Under the pieces are notes generated by a model. It did no database searches. It was not told the origin of the DNA and saw only the letters and a program-made list of their open reading frames with translations. From an uncultured bacterium (GTDB taxonomy: Bacteria; Cyanobacteriota; Vampirovibrionia; Gastranaerophilales; Gastranaerophilaceae): 64,000 bases of DNA. Made by a program: the position numbers and the translations under genes. Below are positions 42,045 to 50,860 of the stretch, in pieces (position 1 is the stretch's first letter; every line of letters begins with the position of its first letter). The stretch lies in the NCBI GenBank assembly GCA_902779645.1, contig CACZCH010000003.1, positions 62,001-126,000 on the forward strand, given 5' to 3'.

Positions 42045-44363
42045 ATGACAGCTTCGGTTGCAGAGAAAAAAACAAAAAAAGAAAAAGTTTTGGTAATAGT
42101 CGAGTCGCCTGCTAAATCTAAGACCATTAAAAAGATTTTAGGTGACGGATATCAAATAGAGGCAAGCTTTGGTCATGTAAGAAATCTGCCGGATAATGTT
42201 TTGGGTTTTGATGTTCATAACGGATTTAAGCCGACATATGTCATTATTCCTGATAAGAAAAAAGTTGTTACAAAATTGAGTGAACTTGCTAAACGTTCTG
42301 ATAGAGTGCTATTGGCATCAGACCCTGACCGAGAGGGAGAAGCCATTGCGTGGCACGTTAGAGAACTTTTGCCGGTAGATGATGATAAAGTTCAAAGAAT
42401 CGAGTTTAATGAAATAACTCCAAAAGCTGTTAAGTATGCTGTTGAACATTCTCGTGAAATCGATATGGACAGAGTAAAAGCTCAGCAGACAAGACAAATA
42501 TTAGATAAGCTTGTAGGTTACAAGCTTTCACCCGTTCTTTGGAAACAACTGGGTAACTACCACTTATCTGCAGGACGTGTTCAATCTGTTGCACTTCGTA
42601 TGATTTGCGAAAGAGAAGAAGAAATTGAAGCATTCGTCCCGAAAGAATATTGGTCAATCCATGCAATCATGGATAAAGAGGGTAAATTATTTGAAGCTGA
42701 GGTCAATAAGTACAAAGGTAAAAAATTTGATATAAATAATGAAGAAGAAGCCGCAAAAATTAAAGAAGTTCTTCTTAATCCTCAAACGGAATGCATAGTT
42801 GAAAAAGTTACTAAAAAAGAAACAAAACGCAAACCGACTGCCCCTTTTATAACATCGACTCTTCAAAGAGCCGCAAGTACAAAACTGGGCTTTGGTGTTC
42901 AAAAAACGATGCAGGTCGCGCAAAAATTATATGAAGGTATGGAAATTGACGGAACTCCGGTCGGTTTGATTACTTATATGAGAACAGACAGCGTCCGTAT
43001 ATCAGATGATGCACATGAGGCAGCAAAAGAGTTTATTCTTAATAACTATGGCAAAGAATATTATCCCGATAAAACTAATATTTATGTAAAAGGGAAACAG
43101 AATGTTCAGGACGCGCACGAAGCAATAAGACCGTCTTATCCAAATCGAACACCGGAGAGTTTGAAGCCTTATTTGGATAATGACCAGTACAGATTATATA
43201 AGCTGATTTGGGAAAAGTTTATGTCTTCTGAGATGCAGGCTGCCACGATAGCTAATAAAACAATAGATATAAAAGCCGGTGATTATAATCTCAAAGCAGG
43301 TACAAGTAAAGTTATGTTTGATGGGTTCTTAAAGCTCTATAATGACGCGGAGGAAGAAGAACAGCAGGCAGAAGCAAAAATTCCTGATTTAAACGAGGGT
43401 GATAAAGTAATCTGCAAAGAAGTTTCTCCAAAACAGCACTTTACTCAGCCGCCTCCAAGGTATAATGAAGCATCTTTGGTTAAGGCGCTTGAAGAACATG
43501 GAATTGGCAGACCGTCAACTTATGCAACCATAATTACGGTTATTCAAACCCGTAAATATGTGGAAAAGAAAGACAAAGCTCTAAAACCGACTCTGCTTGG
43601 CAGAACCGTTTGCAAACAGCTAGTAACACAGTTTGCTAATATCATGGATTATAAATTTACAGCAGGTATGGAAGAAAAGCTTGACCTTATTGCAGAAAAG
43701 AAAGCTGTTTGGAATGTGGTTCTGCAAGAATTCTATACTCCGTTTATGGAAGTTGTTCAATCCGTAATGAAGGATGCTAAGAAGGTAACAATAGAAAGTG
43801 ACAAAAAATGTCCTAACTGCGGACGCGTTATGCTTGTAAAAACAAGTCGTTTCGGGACTCAATTCCTTGGCTGTTCTGGTTATCCTGAGTGCAAAACTAT
43901 TATTTCTATCAATAATATGAATGAACTTGATAGTGCAAGCGAAGATGAAAACAGCGAACAACCAAAAGAAGAAATGGCAGTAGACGAAAAATGCGACAAA
44001 TGCGGCGGGCAAATGACTTTTAAAATGGGTCCTTACGGAAAGTATTTGGAGTGCAAAGAATGCGGGAATCGTAAAAAGTATGTTCGCTCAACAGGCGTCA
44101 AATGTCCTAAGTGCGGAGAAGGTACAATTATTGAAAAGAAATCAAAGCATGGCAAGATATTCTTTGGTTGCAATCGTTATCCTGATTGTTCTTATGCCTT
44201 GTGGGATGAACCGACGGGAAATAAATGTCCTGAATGCGGAGAACTTTTATTAAAGAAAAAGACTAAAAACGGCGAGTATGAAGTTTGTTCAAACAGAACT
44301 TGTTCTTACAGAAAACCGATTATATCTGAAAATATGGAAATTGGAGAAAATAAAAAAGATTAG
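42045..44363 (+). CDS. topA: DNA topoisomerase I (type IA)
   Basis: Relaxes negative supercoils. The Toprim domain is at the start (VLVIVESPAKSKTIKKIL, ASDPDREGEAIAWHV), and the active-site Tyr lies in GLITYMRTDSVRIS. QRAASTKLGFGVQKTMQVAQ and HGIGRPSTYATIITVI are also canonical. The C terminus has four Cys4 zinc fingers (CPNCGRVML..., CDKCGGQM..., CPKCGEGTI..., CPECGELLL...), one more than E. coli TopA has of full type. Length 772. It has its own upstream region after the ribosomal terminator. Confidence 0.97.
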   Translation: MTASVAEKKTKKEKVLVIVESPAKSKTIKKILGDGYQIEASFGHVRNLPDNVLGFDVHNGFKPTYVIIPDKKKVVTKLSELAKRSDRVLLASDPDREGEAIAWHVRELLPVDDDKVQRIEFNEITPKAVKYAVEHSREIDMDRVKAQQTRQILDKLVGYKLSPVLWKQLGNYHLSAGRVQSVALRMICEREEEIEAFVPKEYWSIHAIMDKEGKLFEAEVNKYKGKKFDINNEEEAAKIKEVLLNPQTECIVEKVTKKETKRKPTAPFITSTLQRAASTKLGFGVQKTMQVAQKLYEGMEIDGTPVGLITYMRTDSVRISDDAHEAAKEFILNNYGKEYYPDKTNIYVKGKQNVQDAHEAIRPSYPNRTPESLKPYLDNDQYRLYKLIWEKFMSSEMQAATIANKTIDIKAGDYNLKAGTSKVMFDGFLKLYNDAEEEEQQAEAKIPDLNEGDKVICKEVSPKQHFTQPPPRYNEASLVKALEEHGIGRPSTYATIITVIQTRKYVEKKDKALKPTLLGRTVCKQLVTQFANIMDYKFTAGMEEKLDLIAEKKAVWNVVLQEFYTPFMEVVQSVMKDAKKVTIESDKKCPNCGRVMLVKTSRFGTQFLGCSGYPECKTIISINNMNELDSASEDENSEQPKEEMAVDEKCDKCGGQMTFKMGPYGKYLECKECGNRKKYVRSTGVKCPKCGEGTIIEKKSKHGKIFFGCNRYPDCSYALWDEPTGNKCPECGELLLKKKTKNGEYEVCSNRTCSYRKPIISENMEIGENKKD

Positions 44364-44382
44364 GTTCTGCCTAATCTTTTTT
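44352..44382 (+). terminator. Terminator at the end of topA
   Basis: AAAAAAGATTAGG and CCTAATCTTTTTT form a 13-bp stem around a 5-base loop. The left arm includes the last topA codons and the stop. Confidence 0.9.
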
Positions 44383-44403
44383 CATATTAGTTATTTGGTT
44401 AAT

Positions 44404-44574
44404 CTAACCTTTGATTTTAAAATCTTTCGGCAGATTTAAAAAGTTAGTATTCAAATATTCCGTTCTTGCGACAGTTTCTTCCGGCATATCTTCTTTTTTA
44501 TATGGTTCGGTTTTTTGCGGATAATAGTGATAGCTATAATCATTAAAAGAATTCCATTTGTGAGTTGTATTCAT
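44404..44574 (-). CDS. Small hypothetical protein, 56 residues
   Basis: An open frame of 56 residues, rich in Tyr, Asn, Lys and His (starts MNTTHKWNSFNDYSYHYYPQ, ends LPKDFKIKG), with GAAGGAAA 5 bp before the ATG. It occupies most of the 304-bp gap between topA and the cyclase gene, on the strand of the latter. No family recognised, no membrane helix, no cysteine. The ribosome-binding site and the placement make it credible, but it could be chance. Confidence 0.55.
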   Translation of the reverse strand: MNTTHKWNSFNDYSYHYYPQKTEPYKKEDMPEETVARTEYLNTNFLNLPKDFKIKG

Positions 44575-44667
44575 ATTATTTTTCCTTCTTTAGGCATATA
44601 TCCTCACCATGTATAACGACATTTTTTTTGAAAACTTTAGAGAAGAAACAAATAATGTTACAAAAAT

Positions 44668-46656
44668 TTACATTGTTAATCCAATAACTTCATATATGTC
44701 CATTTTTTCAGATTTTCCTCGAATCTCTACATCGGATATTTTATTTACATTAATATGTTTTTCCGAGTATTTGTAAGTAGATTGGCTTATTAAAATTTTG
44801 GTTTTGTATGTCTTATTATAGCTTTCCAAACGACTTGCAAGGTTCACGGTATCACCGATAACAGTGTATTCCATACGCTTTTCTGATCCGATATTACCGA
44901 CAAAAACTTCTCCAGTATTAATACCGACTCCGATTCGGATTGTGGGCTTACCTTCTTTTTGCCATTTTGAATCAAGTTCTTCTACTTTTTTAAGCATTTC
45001 GTATCCGCATTTAACGGCATTTAACGGGTGATTCTCGTCTTGAATGGGTTCTCCGAATACTGCCATAACAGCATCCCCTATAAATTTATTAATAATACCG
45101 TTGTATTTAGTTACGATTGGTTCCATAGCGGAAAAATATTCATTTAAAAGTTCTGAAACTTCTTGTGCAGACATCTTTTCTGACATAGAAGTAAAACCTC
45201 TTATATCCGAAAAGAGAACTGTTACGACAGCTTTTTTCCCTCCTAATCCGAGATTGTCTATGTTTTTGATAACATCTTTCATAACGTCTTCTGACATATA
45301 TTTACCCATTGCATTTTTTACTTTTTCTTTTGTTTTTGCTTCTATAATATATTGGTGAATATAAGCTAAAATCATTGTTATAATTGACATTACAATAGGA
45401 GTGGCAATGTTAATAATTATGCAGTGGTAGAAAGATATATAGCCGAATAAAAATATTAGGCAAATGATTACAAAAGTGTAATTTATTGCTTTAAGAAGGG
45501 CATGAGTTCTGATTGTGAAGTAAACAAAAAGCATGCAAGTTAATGTAATTAATAAATTTAACCAATTCGGGATAAGCTTCATAAAATCATTATGAACAAG
45601 ATTGTCCAAGCTTGTTGCTTGTAAATCGGCACCGGAATATCCTACTCCGAGCGGTGTATTTTTGATGTCGTTTAAGCCATTTCCAACAGACACATTTGCC
45701 CCGAATACAACGTATTTATCCTTGAACAAATCAGGACTAATTATAGGTTTTTTACCGGCTTTGATATTATCGTAAGAATCCATTATATCAACAGCAGAGT
45801 ATTTAATGTGAGCATATCCGTTCTTTTTGTACTGCTTGTAGAATTTAATCGGAACGATTGATTGAAAAGGAGTCTGTATATATTTAAGTTTGTACCCCAA
45901 ATCAGGAATTTGGATAAAATTGTTATCAATTATAATTTGAGGATTGTTATTTGCGACTAAAAAGCTTTTCATCGCAAGAGAAGGGATTATAACGCCTTTA
46001 TAGTTTGTCAAAAACTCTTGTGTTCTATAAACTTCATCTCCGAAAAATATTGAAAGATATCCATCCAAAAAACCGGGGACAATTGTAATTGAACCAATAT
46101 TTTTTACGGAATTAATAAATTCATTCGGAGATATTAGCATACTTCTGTATAAATATGGTAAGTACGTATTAACTTCTATATTTTTGATACCGAATTTCTT
46201 TATAAAGAAATTATCATATTCTTCACCTTTTCTGATATCGCTATAATCATTAGTATTAAACATTACACCTTCAACAAGATTATCAAAATGCTTTAATACT
46301 TCAAAATATTTTTTATCAGCAAGACTATTTTCAAAATCGAGTGTTGTGAAAATCGAATCATATACAACAACTTTTGGTTTAGCATACTCTTGAAAATATT
46401 TCAGAACCTTGTTGTGCAAATCTCTTTTCCAAGGCCATCGATATTTTTCGGTAGATTTATCATCTATAATTACAAGAACAATATCATCGTGTCCATATAT
46501 ATTTTTGACATTATCAAACGGTAAACGTTCTGTTACAACATGTCTCATCATAAAATCATAAGTTTTTGGTTCTAAAAAAATATATGTTAACAGAGCGATA
46601 ATCGATAATATAATAAGAACAAAAATTGTAATAAAAGCGTATTTAATTTTTTTCAT
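44668..46656 (-). CDS. CHASE2-domain adenylate/guanylate cyclase
   Basis: A 662-residue class III cyclase. It has one N-terminal membrane helix (about 7-28), a large extracytoplasmic CHASE2 sensor (about 35-360: DIVLVIIDDKSTEKYRWPWKR, GVGYSGADLQATSLDNL), three helices (about 365-440) and the cyclase domain (about 475-655). VTVLFSDIRGFTSMSEKM and GDAVMAVFGEP hold the two metal Asp residues; IRIGVGINTGEVFVGNIGSE and TVIGDTVNLASRLES follow. It probably makes cAMP in response to an outside signal; the substrate choice (ATP or GTP) is not proven. Divergent from eda. Confidence 0.9.
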   Translation of the reverse strand: MKKIKYAFITIFVLIILSIIALLTYIFLEPKTYDFMMRHVVTERLPFDNVKNIYGHDDIVLVIIDDKSTEKYRWPWKRDLHNKVLKYFQEYAKPKVVVYDSIFTTLDFENSLADKKYFEVLKHFDNLVEGVMFNTNDYSDIRKGEEYDNFFIKKFGIKNIEVNTYLPYLYRSMLISPNEFINSVKNIGSITIVPGFLDGYLSIFFGDEVYRTQEFLTNYKGVIIPSLAMKSFLVANNNPQIIIDNNFIQIPDLGYKLKYIQTPFQSIVPIKFYKQYKKNGYAHIKYSAVDIMDSYDNIKAGKKPIISPDLFKDKYVVFGANVSVGNGLNDIKNTPLGVGYSGADLQATSLDNLVHNDFMKLIPNWLNLLITLTCMLFVYFTIRTHALLKAINYTFVIICLIFLFGYISFYHCIIINIATPIVMSIITMILAYIHQYIIEAKTKEKVKNAMGKYMSEDVMKDVIKNIDNLGLGGKKAVVTVLFSDIRGFTSMSEKMSAQEVSELLNEYFSAMEPIVTKYNGIINKFIGDAVMAVFGEPIQDENHPLNAVKCGYEMLKKVEELDSKWQKEGKPTIRIGVGINTGEVFVGNIGSEKRMEYTVIGDTVNLASRLESYNKTYKTKILISQSTYKYSEKHINVNKISDVEIRGKSEKMDIYEVIGLTM

Positions 46657-46687
46657 AATCTTCCTTGAATTTATTTATACTCTTTTA

Positions 46688-46696
46688 TGGTATAAT
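46688..46696 (+). promoter_or_regulatory. Extended -10 promoter of eda-kdgK-csaB
   Basis: TGGTATAAT, a TGn-extended -10 box, 26 bp before the eda ATG. No good -35 box at the right distance. Confidence 0.5.
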
Positions 46697-46722
46697 ATTT
46701 TGAAGTAAAAGGACACATACAA

Positions 46723-47361
46723 ATGACTGAAAATTATATTCAAATGATAGCAGAGGATAAAATTTATCCGATTATAAGATGCGAGGACGCAGAATTTGCA
46801 GTCCAAACAGCAAGAGCGCTTGTGGACGGAGGGGTTCGGGTTATAGAAATGACAGTAGAGCATCCTCAAATGTACGAAGCAATAAAAGAGGTTTCTAAAT
46901 TCGCCCATGTTTGTGCCGGGGGGATTATAACATCTTTGCAGGCTGACGCTGCATTTGACAACGGAGCTGTTATGTTCTCATCACCGATTTTTCAAATGAG
47001 CTTAATTAAAATTTCCAAGAATAAACATGTTCCGTTCTTAGCAGGAGCAACGACCGCTAATGAAGCTTATAATGCTTGGAAGTCGAGAATTCCTTTAATT
47101 AAAATATTCCCGACAGAAGCTATGGGAGGAGTTCGTTATATAGAAGATATTTTGAGACAAATGCCGTTTTTGAACCTTCTTCCGATGGGCAATATCAAAC
47201 TTAATGAAGTTGTTACTTATATTAAAGCCGGTGCAATAGCGGTTGGTGTCGGGAGAGACTTCCACCAAGGATTTGAGCCAAAAGTTATAACAGCAAGAAC
47301 GAGAGATATTATAAAAGAAATAAGAGATTATAAAAAATGGACCAACAAAAAACAGATATAG
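46723..47361 (+). CDS. eda: 2-keto-3-deoxy-6-phosphogluconate aldolase
   Basis: Splits KDPG to pyruvate and glyceraldehyde-3-phosphate. The class I aldolase motifs are clear: IYPIIRCEDAEFAVQTARAL, GGVRVIEMTVEHP (with the catalytic Glu), VCAGGIIT and the Schiff-base Lys in PLIKIFPTEAMGG. Length 212. The gene overlaps the PfkB-type kinase by 25 bp, and together they could turn 2-keto-3-deoxygluconate into central metabolites (uronate or pectin breakdown). No Edd dehydratase is visible here. Confidence 0.92.
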   Translation: MTENYIQMIAEDKIYPIIRCEDAEFAVQTARALVDGGVRVIEMTVEHPQMYEAIKEVSKFAHVCAGGIITSLQADAAFDNGAVMFSSPIFQMSLIKISKNKHVPFLAGATTANEAYNAWKSRIPLIKIFPTEAMGGVRYIEDILRQMPFLNLLPMGNIKLNEVVTYIKAGAIAVGVGRDFHQGFEPKVITARTRDIIKEIRDYKKWTNKKQI

Positions 47362-48275
47362 CAATTATAGGTGAATGCCTTATTGAATTAACTTCTAACG
47401 GAAGCCTTGCAGAGAGTTCGACACTGAACAAATATTTTGGTGGAGATACGGTTACAACTGCTGTTGCAGTATCCAGATTAGGCGGAAAAGTCAGCTATAT
47501 TACAAAAGTAGGCAATGACGGGTTTAGCGAGTTTATTATATCAAGTCTTAAAAAAGAAAATATTGATACGTCTTTGATAAAGACTAATGATGAACAAAAC
47601 GGGATGTATATTATTGCAAATAAACTCGATAAAAAAGAACTTTTGTATTATAAACGCAAAACAGCAGCAACAAAGCTCTCAATAGAAGATTTATCTGACG
47701 AATATATAAAAAGCTTGAAACTTATTTATTCGACAGGAATTGTGCAATCCTTGAGTGCAAGCTCTCGTGAACTTGTAAGAGAAAGTTTCAGAATTGCCCG
47801 CGAAAATGAGATTATAACAGCTTATGATCCGAATTACACCTCCTGCTTTATGAGCTCATCCGATACAAAAGAACTTCTTGAGGAGATTGTGGAATACACT
47901 GATATCATTTTCTTAAGTCTTAAGGGGGATGCGGTAAGACTTTATGAAGTTGATTCAATAGAGCAGATTATGAAACATTTTTGGGATAAAGGAGTGAAGA
48001 TAGTTGTAATAAAGTCTCACATTGATAACGGCTATTATACAGGATATAACGGAAATATAAGCTTTACTGAATTTTATAATACAGCAAAAGCTGTTGATGT
48101 TACAGCTTCCGGTGACGTATTTAACGGAGGATTCTTGTACGCAATAACTAATGGATACCAACCTAACGATGCTTCAAAGTTTGCATCAATTGTATCGGGG
48201 CTTCAAACTCAAAACTATGGAGCAATTCAATCAATCCCCTATTTAAAAAATGTTATGGAGAATCTTGAAGCATGA
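47337..48275 (+). CDS. kdgK: PfkB-family sugar kinase, probably 2-keto-3-deoxygluconate kinase
   Basis: A ribokinase-fold kinase of 312 residues. IGECLIELTSNGS and YFGGDTVTTAVAVSRLGG are the N-terminal motifs; the catalytic/anion-hole motif reads DVTASGDVFNGGFLYAI (PfkB DTxGAGD with two substitutions, but Asp kept). The overlap with eda argues for KDG as substrate, since kinase and aldolase act in sequence. The substrate is inferred from this context only. Confidence 0.82.
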   Translation: MDQQKTDIAIIGECLIELTSNGSLAESSTLNKYFGGDTVTTAVAVSRLGGKVSYITKVGNDGFSEFIISSLKKENIDTSLIKTNDEQNGMYIIANKLDKKELLYYKRKTAATKLSIEDLSDEYIKSLKLIYSTGIVQSLSASSRELVRESFRIARENEIITAYDPNYTSCFMSSSDTKELLEEIVEYTDIIFLSLKGDAVRLYEVDSIEQIMKHFWDKGVKIVVIKSHIDNGYYTGYNGNISFTEFYNTAKAVDVTASGDVFNGGFLYAITNGYQPNDASKFASIVSGLQTQNYGAIQSIPYLKNVMENLEA

Positions 48276-49192
48276 AATATATTGTTTCGGGTTACATAGG
48301 GTTTGATAACTTTGGAGATGAAGCAATAGCAAGCGTTTTAATTCAAAAGCTAAAAAAAGCCGGTGCAGAAAAGATAACATACATATCTTCAAATCCTAAA
48401 AAAACTTCTGAAATTCATGGTGTAAATTCTTGCTCTATGCTTGGCTTTTTACCCTCTCTTATTAAATCCGATATTCTAATCTCAGGCGGAGGAAGCCTTT
48501 TACAGGATAAAACAAGTTTGAAGAGTCTTATATATTATCTTCTTGTTATTTTTAGCGCACTTGTTTTAAGAAAAAAAGTTCAAATATACGCTCAAGGTAT
48601 AGGTCCCATAAATTCTAAACTAGGGCAGATTTTTACTAAATTATTGCTGAAAAGAGTTAATGAGATAACAGTAAGAGACAAAAAATCACAAGAACTTTTA
48701 AATAAATGGGGAATCCCATCTCTTCTTGTCAAAGATCCAGTTTTTGATATGGAAATACCGCAAAATGATAAAAAAGATATCTTAGGAGTTCAATTAAGGG
48801 CATTTGACGGAGTAGATGAAATATTTTTAGATAATTTGGCAAGAGCAATTACAAAATATTTTCCGCATAAAAAAATCCAAATTATATCACTCCAAGACAG
48901 CATTGATTTAGAAGTTTGTAATAACTTTGAAAAAATACTTAAAACAAAAGGTTTATTTGATGTTGAAGTATTAAGCAGTCTTTCAATTAATGAAGCAATA
49001 GACATTATCTCAAGCTTGGAATACTTAATTGCAATGAGGTTCCATGCAAACGTAATCGGAGTTAAATCAGAAGTAAAAACTCTTGCAATAAACTATGACC
49101 CGAAAGTTGAAAAACTTGCTGAAGAATATCATTTGCCTCTCATAAATTCTAATGATAAAGATTTTTCTCATGAATTCGAAAGGCTTCTCTAA
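48272..49192 (+). CDS. csaB: Polysaccharide pyruvyl transferase CsaB
   Basis: Adds pyruvate ketals to cell-wall polysaccharide, the usual docking site for SLH-domain proteins. Signatures: IVSGYIGFDNFGDEAIASVL at the start, DILISGGGSLLQD, VQIYAQGIGPINSKLG, ITVRDKKSQELL, DPVFDM and AMRFHANVIGVKS. Length 306. The ATG overlaps the stop of the kinase (ATGA). In cyanobacteria SLH porins need this modification, so a diderm use is plausible. Why it is fused to a sugar-acid operon is not clear. Confidence 0.93.
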   Translation: MKYIVSGYIGFDNFGDEAIASVLIQKLKKAGAEKITYISSNPKKTSEIHGVNSCSMLGFLPSLIKSDILISGGGSLLQDKTSLKSLIYYLLVIFSALVLRKKVQIYAQGIGPINSKLGQIFTKLLLKRVNEITVRDKKSQELLNKWGIPSLLVKDPVFDMEIPQNDKKDILGVQLRAFDGVDEIFLDNLARAITKYFPHKKIQIISLQDSIDLEVCNNFEKILKTKGLFDVEVLSSLSINEAIDIISSLEYLIAMRFHANVIGVKSEVKTLAINYDPKVEKLAEEYHLPLINSNDKDFSHEFERLL

Positions 49193-49221
49193 TTGACTTA
49201 AGCTCATGTTTTAAGTATCTT
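49193..49221 (+). promoter_or_regulatory. Promoter for yidC
   Basis: TTGACT and TATCTT with a 17-bp spacer, 51 bp before the yidC ATG; it starts on the last base of the csaB stop. Confidence 0.55.
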
Positions 49222-49272
49222 TAAATAGTGCGTCGTGCATAAAAAAAGAGTTAAACAAGGGAAGAGAAAACT

Positions 49273-50355
49273 ATGGATTTTACAACATTAACTATAAAAG
49301 TATTAAAAATGCTATCAATCGTTGGCGGGTACGGTATCGGAATTATTTTACTAACGATTATTGTGAGAGCCGCTATGTGGCCTTTAGGCGTTTCTCAACA
49401 GCGTTCAATGAGAACTATGCAAATGCTCCAGCCTAAAATGAAGGCGATTCAGGAAAGATATAAAAGTAATCCGCAAGTAATGCAGCAAAAGATGATGGAG
49501 TTCTATAAAGAACACAAATTTAACCCTATGGCCGGTTGTTTTCCGCTTCTTATACAAATGCCAATTTTTATTCTTTTGTATTCAACTTTAATGAGTCCGC
49601 AATTTATCTCTATGGCAGGGGATTCGCAATTCCTATTTATTAAAAGACTTGATGCAACAATGAAAACATCAGCAGGTGTTTCAAATGACGGAGTTTTTGG
49701 TGTTTCAAAGTATGATTCGTTTATGACAGGTAAATCCGCAAAAGTTTATTTCAAAACTGACCTTGAGCCGATAGATAATGTTAAAATTGAAAAACCGAAT
49801 AAAGCGGTTGAAGTTCAAGGAACTCTAAACCCTGGTGAACCTGCTGATTTTAAAGTCAGCTTGGATAGTTTGAACCTAAAGTTCAGCCAGCTTGACCAAA
49901 TCGAAAAGGCAGAAATTGCTGTAACAGATATTAATACCAAAGAAGTTGAAAATATGACTTTCGTTAGGAAAGATGGACTGCTTGTAAGCACAATTCCTAC
50001 AAAAGAAGTAAAACCGGCTTTCCATTGGGATGTATTTGCGTTGCTAATTCTGTTTATGATAACTATGGTCATGTCTCAAAAAGCTATGATGGCTATGAAC
50101 AAGAATGCTAACCAAGATCCTGCGCAGGCAGCTCTGCAAAAGCAAATGAATACGTTTATGCCTCTCATGCTCGGTTTTACTTTCTTCATTATACCTATTC
50201 CTGCCGGTGTACTTTTATACTTAGTTGCAAGCAACTGTTTCCAAGTTGTTCAAACTGTTATTATAAATAAACAGCTTGAGCTTGAAGATGCTCAAAAAGA
50301 AAATAAAATTAGCGATATTGATGTAGCTAATGCCAAACAAATACAGGAAAAATAA
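49273..50355 (+). CDS. yidC: Membrane protein insertase YidC/Oxa1 with large extracytoplasmic insert
   Basis: Inserts and folds inner-membrane proteins. Conserved parts: GIGIILLTIIVRAAMWPLGV with the groove Arg, MLQPKMKAIQERYKSNPQ, FNPMAGCFPLLIQMPIFILLY, and the last helices FALLILFMITMVMSQKAMM and MPLMLGFTFFIIPIPAGVLLY. The N-terminal P1 domain of proteobacterial YidC is missing. Instead about 125 residues, partly beta-rich (VYFKTDLEPIDNVKIEKPN and on), are inserted in the loop after the second conserved helix. The gene has its own promoter and is not in the rnpA-rpmH cluster. Confidence 0.93.
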   Translation: MDFTTLTIKVLKMLSIVGGYGIGIILLTIIVRAAMWPLGVSQQRSMRTMQMLQPKMKAIQERYKSNPQVMQQKMMEFYKEHKFNPMAGCFPLLIQMPIFILLYSTLMSPQFISMAGDSQFLFIKRLDATMKTSAGVSNDGVFGVSKYDSFMTGKSAKVYFKTDLEPIDNVKIEKPNKAVEVQGTLNPGEPADFKVSLDSLNLKFSQLDQIEKAEIAVTDINTKEVENMTFVRKDGLLVSTIPTKEVKPAFHWDVFALLILFMITMVMSQKAMMAMNKNANQDPAQAALQKQMNTFMPLMLGFTFFIIPIPAGVLLYLVASNCFQVVQTVIINKQLELEDAQKENKISDIDVANAKQIQEK

Positions 50356-50476
50356 AATCTAAAATTTAACAAGAAACAATTTTATGAAGTTACGATGTAA
50401 ATATTTGTAAAGTTGTTTCTTTGTTTTTAGCAAAAAAAATATTTATTCTTTTTAAAATGGTCATAGGAGTTTTGTA

Positions 50477-50812
50477 ATGCAGATACAAAAAAATAATCAA
50501 CTTAATTTTAAATCATTAAGCTTTACTCCGAATGCATTGAATGCCCTGAGCAAAAGATTGCCGTCAGGTCAATTTATGCAAGTACAAGAAAAATACATAA
50601 AAAAGTATGAAAAATCCCCGTTTGAAATAGTTATTGATACACAGACAGGCGGAAGTCAAAGGTTAATAGCTAAAATAAAAGAATTAAAAAATATTAAAGG
50701 CGTTTTGAAGATCTGGTCCATTGTAGATATTTTTAAAGAAAATTCGTTTTCAAGTATGTTCCGCAGTCCAGAAAAGTTTTTAGAAAAATTAGACAAGAAA
50801 CATTTTTTTTAA
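50477..50812 (+). CDS. Small tagged protein, NFKS type (paralogue 1)
   Basis: 111 residues with no known family. It begins MQIQKNNQLNFKSLSFTPNA, i.e. the Gln/Asn-rich leader with NF/SF motif. A central stretch, KYIKKYEKSPFEIVIDTQTGG, is matched in the next gene by LKKQYEKSPVNTILDLADTSG. The C terminus (SMFRSPEKFLEKLDKKHFF) also aligns. No signal peptide or membrane helix. TAGGAG precedes the ATG. The two genes are diverged tandem copies. Confidence 0.8.
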   Translation: MQIQKNNQLNFKSLSFTPNALNALSKRLPSGQFMQVQEKYIKKYEKSPFEIVIDTQTGGSQRLIAKIKELKNIKGVLKIWSIVDIFKENSFSSMFRSPEKFLEKLDKKHFF

Positions 50813-50860
50813 AAATAAATAATAATTAACACAAATCAAATATTAAAAAAGAGTTTATTT

